This document shows positions 61,748 through 64,000 of a stretch of DNA of 64,000 nt, piece by piece (positions within the stretch are counted from its first letter, which is position 1; every line of letters begins with the position of its first letter). The position numbers and the translations under genes were made by a program. Source of the stretch: an uncultured Oscillospiraceae bacterium (GTDB taxonomy: Bacteria; Bacillota; Clostridia; Oscillospirales; Ruminococcaceae); the NCBI GenBank assembly GCA_910578255.1, contig CAJTQM010000008.1:10367-74366 (forward strand), written 5' to 3'. The notes under the pieces are model-generated. The model did not search any database, was not told the DNA's origin, and saw only the letters and a list, made by a program, of their open reading frames with translations.

Positions 61748-62343
61748 TTTATCAAGAGAAACAGGAGATCCAGCAAAAACAGCCGGAAAACGCCAGCTTT
61801 GCGACCATCGCGCAGGTTTACGGCGACGGGGTGACGCTTTTGTTTGGCGGACAGGATGCGCCCAGCCAAAAACGGTACCGGGTAAACAGCTTTGCGGTTT
61901 TTCATCCGGGCGACCGGGTATTTTTGGCAAAGGACAGCGGCACCTATGTGGTGCTGTTTCCCATCGGCGCGCCAAAGGAGAGTTTTCGGGCGGATACGGC
62001 TTCGAAGGCGGATGCGGCGGTGTCGGCCAATTCGGCTGACTCAGCCGCCCATGCGTCCAGCGCCGACCAGGCGGCGAACGCGAATCACGCGGATACGGCG
62101 GACAAACTCAAAACCGGCCGGACCATCGGTCTTACAGGAGATGTGACAGCGTCGGGAAGCTTTAACGGTGCGGCCAATCTGTCTATGTCGGCTGTTGGGG
62201 TAAAGGCAAACGCGGTGAAGGATCAAAACAGTCCCAATAATCGGACGGTTCGGTTTCGGGTTGCCGATTATGGAAAGCTGCAGTTTACATCCAGCTATTA
62301 CAACAACGGAACCTGGTACAACATGGACGGCACACGCGCCTAA
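61744..62343 (+). CDS. Tail fibre with small-residue repeat and collar domain
   Basis: 199 residues. An OB-like N-terminal domain (residues about 10-85), then an Ala/Ser/Asp-rich helical stretch (ADTASKADAAVSANSAD, ASSADQAANANHADTADKL) that should trimerise, then RTIGLTGDVTASGSFNGAANLSM, a recurrent collar motif in phage tail fibres, and a short tip. ATG 61744 overlaps the hub stop as ATGA. Confidence 0.7.
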   Translation: MIYQEKQEIQQKQPENASFATIAQVYGDGVTLLFGGQDAPSQKRYRVNSFAVFHPGDRVFLAKDSGTYVVLFPIGAPKESFRADTASKADAAVSANSADSAAHASSADQAANANHADTADKLKTGRTIGLTGDVTASGSFNGAANLSMSAVGVKANAVKDQNSPNNRTVRFRVADYGKLQFTSSYYNNGTWYNMDGTRA

Positions 62344-62358
62344 AGGGGGGATTTTTAG

Positions 62359-64000
62359 ATGGAACTTATGGCAAACGAGCGAAAAATCATCAACACGCAG
62401 CCGCTGGACTATCTGTTTACCCAGGGGGAATCGGGGGTGGACCGGATCCCGATTGTGCTGCCGCTAAAATACGGAGAGGTGGATTTGACGGCGCTTCGCT
62501 GGTCCATCCAGCTGGTCAGCGAGCAGGATACTTTTATCAGTAAGCCGCTTTTTGCCCAGGCTGATTCAAAAAAGCTGACCGTTTACTGGGAGGTGGACGG
62601 GGATTGCACCGCGGTACCGGGAAAAATCCGGCTGACGGTGGTGGGCATCAGCGAAAGCGGCAATGAAGTCATCAAGTTTGACGGGCGGGAGATCATGGTC
62701 AAGGCGGCGCTTTACGGCAGCTTTGTACCTGCGCCGGACACGCTGGCCGCATCTCTGGCCCAGGTGCAGAAATACGCCGAAGAGGCGGTTTTGTCCGCAG
62801 AGCAGGCCGGAGAGAGGGCGGACCAGGCGGGAATTTTTGCCCAGGCGGCGGAAAAGACACTGGAAAACGGTCCGCTGATTGGGGAAAACGGCCACTGGCT
62901 TTTCTACGACGCGGCCTTGGGAGAATACCGGGACAGCGGCGTTTCCTCCTATGGGCAGGAGGGAAAAAGCCCGTATATCGGCGAGGACGGGTATTGGTTT
63001 CAGTGGGATCAGGAGAAGGGCGCCTACCAAAAAACCGGCGTTTTGGCCCGCGGTCCCGCGGGAAGTGTTGTATCGGTGAACGGAGTATTGCCTGACGCTT
63101 TAGGCAACGTGCAAGTAGAAGCGGGGGTTGCGTCGGTCTTCGGGCGAAGCGGGGAGGTTGTGGCCCAGGTGGGGGACTACAACGCCGACCAGATTGCCGA
63201 AACGGAGGAGCGGGTGTTTGTCAGTCCGGGGCAGCGGCAAAAGTTGGGGAGGCTGTCCGGAGAAAACATCCTGGTCAACGGGTATCTGGCAAGCCCCATC
63301 AATCAGCGGGGACAAACCTCTTACCAGGATACGTCCGGAACCGGCGCCCTTTGTATCGACCATTGGTGGATCACCAATCACACCATTGCCTCTCCAGAAA
63401 CCAGTCCAGAAAAAGGTGAACTGTATTTGAATTACCCGGCGGACACGGCGGGAATGTATATCTTTTTACAAAAGATCGAAAAATTTGCGGCCTTTCGGGG
63501 CAAGACCCTGACCTTTAGTATGCTGTTTAAGAATCTGACCGGATCGGTGAATTTGCAGGTGCAGTTTCAGCCGGATTACTCAGGTCAGGCCTATTCCGCC
63601 TCAATCACGGCCCCGGGCCTTGCTTCGGTAACCTTTACGGTGCCAGAAGACGCGCAGATGCTTTGGGTGTGTTTAGCGGCCACAGAAATTGTGCCATTCA
63701 CCGCCAGACTGGTGGCGGCCAAGTTGGAATTGGGCGAGGAGCAGACCTTGGCACGGCAGGAGGGAGCATCCTGGACGCTTTTGGACCCGCCGCCGGACCC
63801 GGCACTGGAACTGGCAAAATGCCAGCGGTACTATCAGAAGAAAACGATCATGGGGATGTGGCAGCCCTCTTCGGCCACTGCTGGATCCGGGTACTATTTT
63901 TTCCCCGAAGAAAATAACGGAATGCGGGTGGCGCCGACAGTCCTGTCGCCGGTTAACGTGGCGGTATATGGGCCGGCCGGTTGGAACGGAACGGCGGCTA
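62359..64000 (+). CDS. BppU-like receptor-binding/baseplate protein, 3' end outside window
   Basis: Open for 547 codons and still open at the right edge. ATG 62359 has GGGGGG eight bases before it. Residues 1-115 resemble the BppU upper-baseplate domain (RKIINTQPLDYLF, ALRWSIQLVSEQD, VYWEVDGD, EVIKFDGREIMVKAAL). A helical linker follows (LAQVQKYAEEAVLSAEQAG, RADQAGIFAQAAEK), then glycine-rich beta repeats (IGENGHWLFYDAALGEY, IGEDGYWFQWDQEKGAY) and a C-terminal carbohydrate-binding-like module ending near ELAKCQRYYQK, as in Firmicutes phage tip proteins. Function: cell attachment (inference). Confidence 0.75.
   Translation, partial: MELMANERKIINTQPLDYLFTQGESGVDRIPIVLPLKYGEVDLTALRWSIQLVSEQDTFISKPLFAQADSKKLTVYWEVDGDCTAVPGKIRLTVVGISESGNEVIKFDGREIMVKAALYGSFVPAPDTLAASLAQVQKYAEEAVLSAEQAGERADQAGIFAQAAEKTLENGPLIGENGHWLFYDAALGEYRDSGVSSYGQEGKSPYIGEDGYWFQWDQEKGAYQKTGVLARGPAGSVVSVNGVLPDALGNVQVEAGVASVFGRSGEVVAQVGDYNADQIAETEERVFVSPGQRQKLGRLSGENILVNGYLASPINQRGQTSYQDTSGTGALCIDHWWITNHTIASPETSPEKGELYLNYPADTAGMYIFLQKIEKFAAFRGKTLTFSMLFKNLTGSVNLQVQFQPDYSGQAYSASITAPGLASVTFTVPEDAQMLWVCLAATEIVPFTARLVAAKLELGEEQTLARQEGASWTLLDPPPDPALELAKCQRYYQKKTIMGMWQPSSATAGSGYYFFPEENNGMRVAPTVLSPVNVAVYGPAGWNGTAA

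Larger units (their letters stand above)
51471..64000 (+). mobile_element. Prophage-like structural gene module (right end outside the window)
   Basis: Begins with a divergently read Cro/CI-type repressor and runs through head and tail genes to the right edge. Order: small Zn-type protein, terminases, portal, scaffold, capsid, connectors, completion-tube fusion, 56-residue protein, tip protein, hub, fibre, receptor-binding protein. No integrase, replication, recombination, MuF, protease or tape-measure gene is present within the visible part, and base composition is like the host. att sites are not visible. Confidence 0.8.

Noticed and set aside
1..64000. CRISPR array, tRNA or rRNA genes
   Set aside because: I saw no regularly spaced direct repeats and no cloverleaf or rRNA-like sequence; a tRNAscan and Infernal run would settle it.

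Overview
The window looks like a chromosome segment of a GC-rich, spore-forming, anaerobic Clostridia bacterium, probably of the Oscillospiraceae/Ruminococcaceae type. The grounds are the anaerobic (Cbi) cobalamin genes, the CotJABC spore-coat operon, GntR/UTRA regulators, ECF and CD0519-type membrane proteins, a rubredoxin fusion and a ferredoxin-type aldo-keto reductase. This is inference from gene content; there is no rRNA to confirm it. I see no tRNA, rRNA or CRISPR array.

Layout. 1-10.3 kb: a tightly packed, mostly overlapping cobalamin operon (cbiG end, cbiH, a cbiJ-cbiE-cbiT triple fusion, cbiB, cobD, cbiP, cobO, cobT, cobU, cobS, cobC). It covers corrin-ring completion, adenosylation and nucleotide-loop assembly and ends at a clear terminator. 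10.4-24.9 kb: housekeeping and surface genes. These are an M23 lipoprotein, a HAD phosphatase, a CD0519-type membrane protein, three UTRA-type regulators around a PTS enzyme I, an ECF S component, a phosphoesterase, a D,D-carboxypeptidase, flavoredoxin-rubredoxin, a nitrilase-family hydrolase, MetY and a papain-like hydrolase. 24.96-26.89 kb: an AT-rich island with an HTH-methyltransferase and a stand-alone PurC, bounded by two nearly identical 45-bp terminator hairpins.

27-38 kb: mostly minus-strand genes. They include a secreted transglutaminase, an MFS transporter, a PH-like protein followed by a 28-codon ORF, two dipeptidases of the Sapep type, two FrlB-like SIS proteins, MutY and an M42 peptidase. 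The dipeptidase and SIS pairs suggest use of peptides and sugar-amine (Amadori) conjugates. 38-44 kb: cotJABC, DUF362 plus aldo-keto reductase, and an AraC/MATE divergent pair. 44-51.4 kb: a heterodimeric ABC exporter with a terminator in its leader, a ClC protein and argS.

51.5-64 kb: a phage structural module with host-like GC that runs off the right edge. A Cro/CI-type repressor faces a strong promoter carrying a LexA-type (SOS) box. Head genes follow at once (terminase, portal, scaffold, capsid, connectors), with no integrase or replication genes between. The tail part is unusual. A tail-completion domain is fused to a tail-tube domain, no tape-measure gene exists, and a 56-residue charged helical protein sits in the tape-measure slot before a tip protein, hub, fibre and receptor-binding protein. 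It may encode a very short-tailed or domesticated particle, and it is the most interesting region here.
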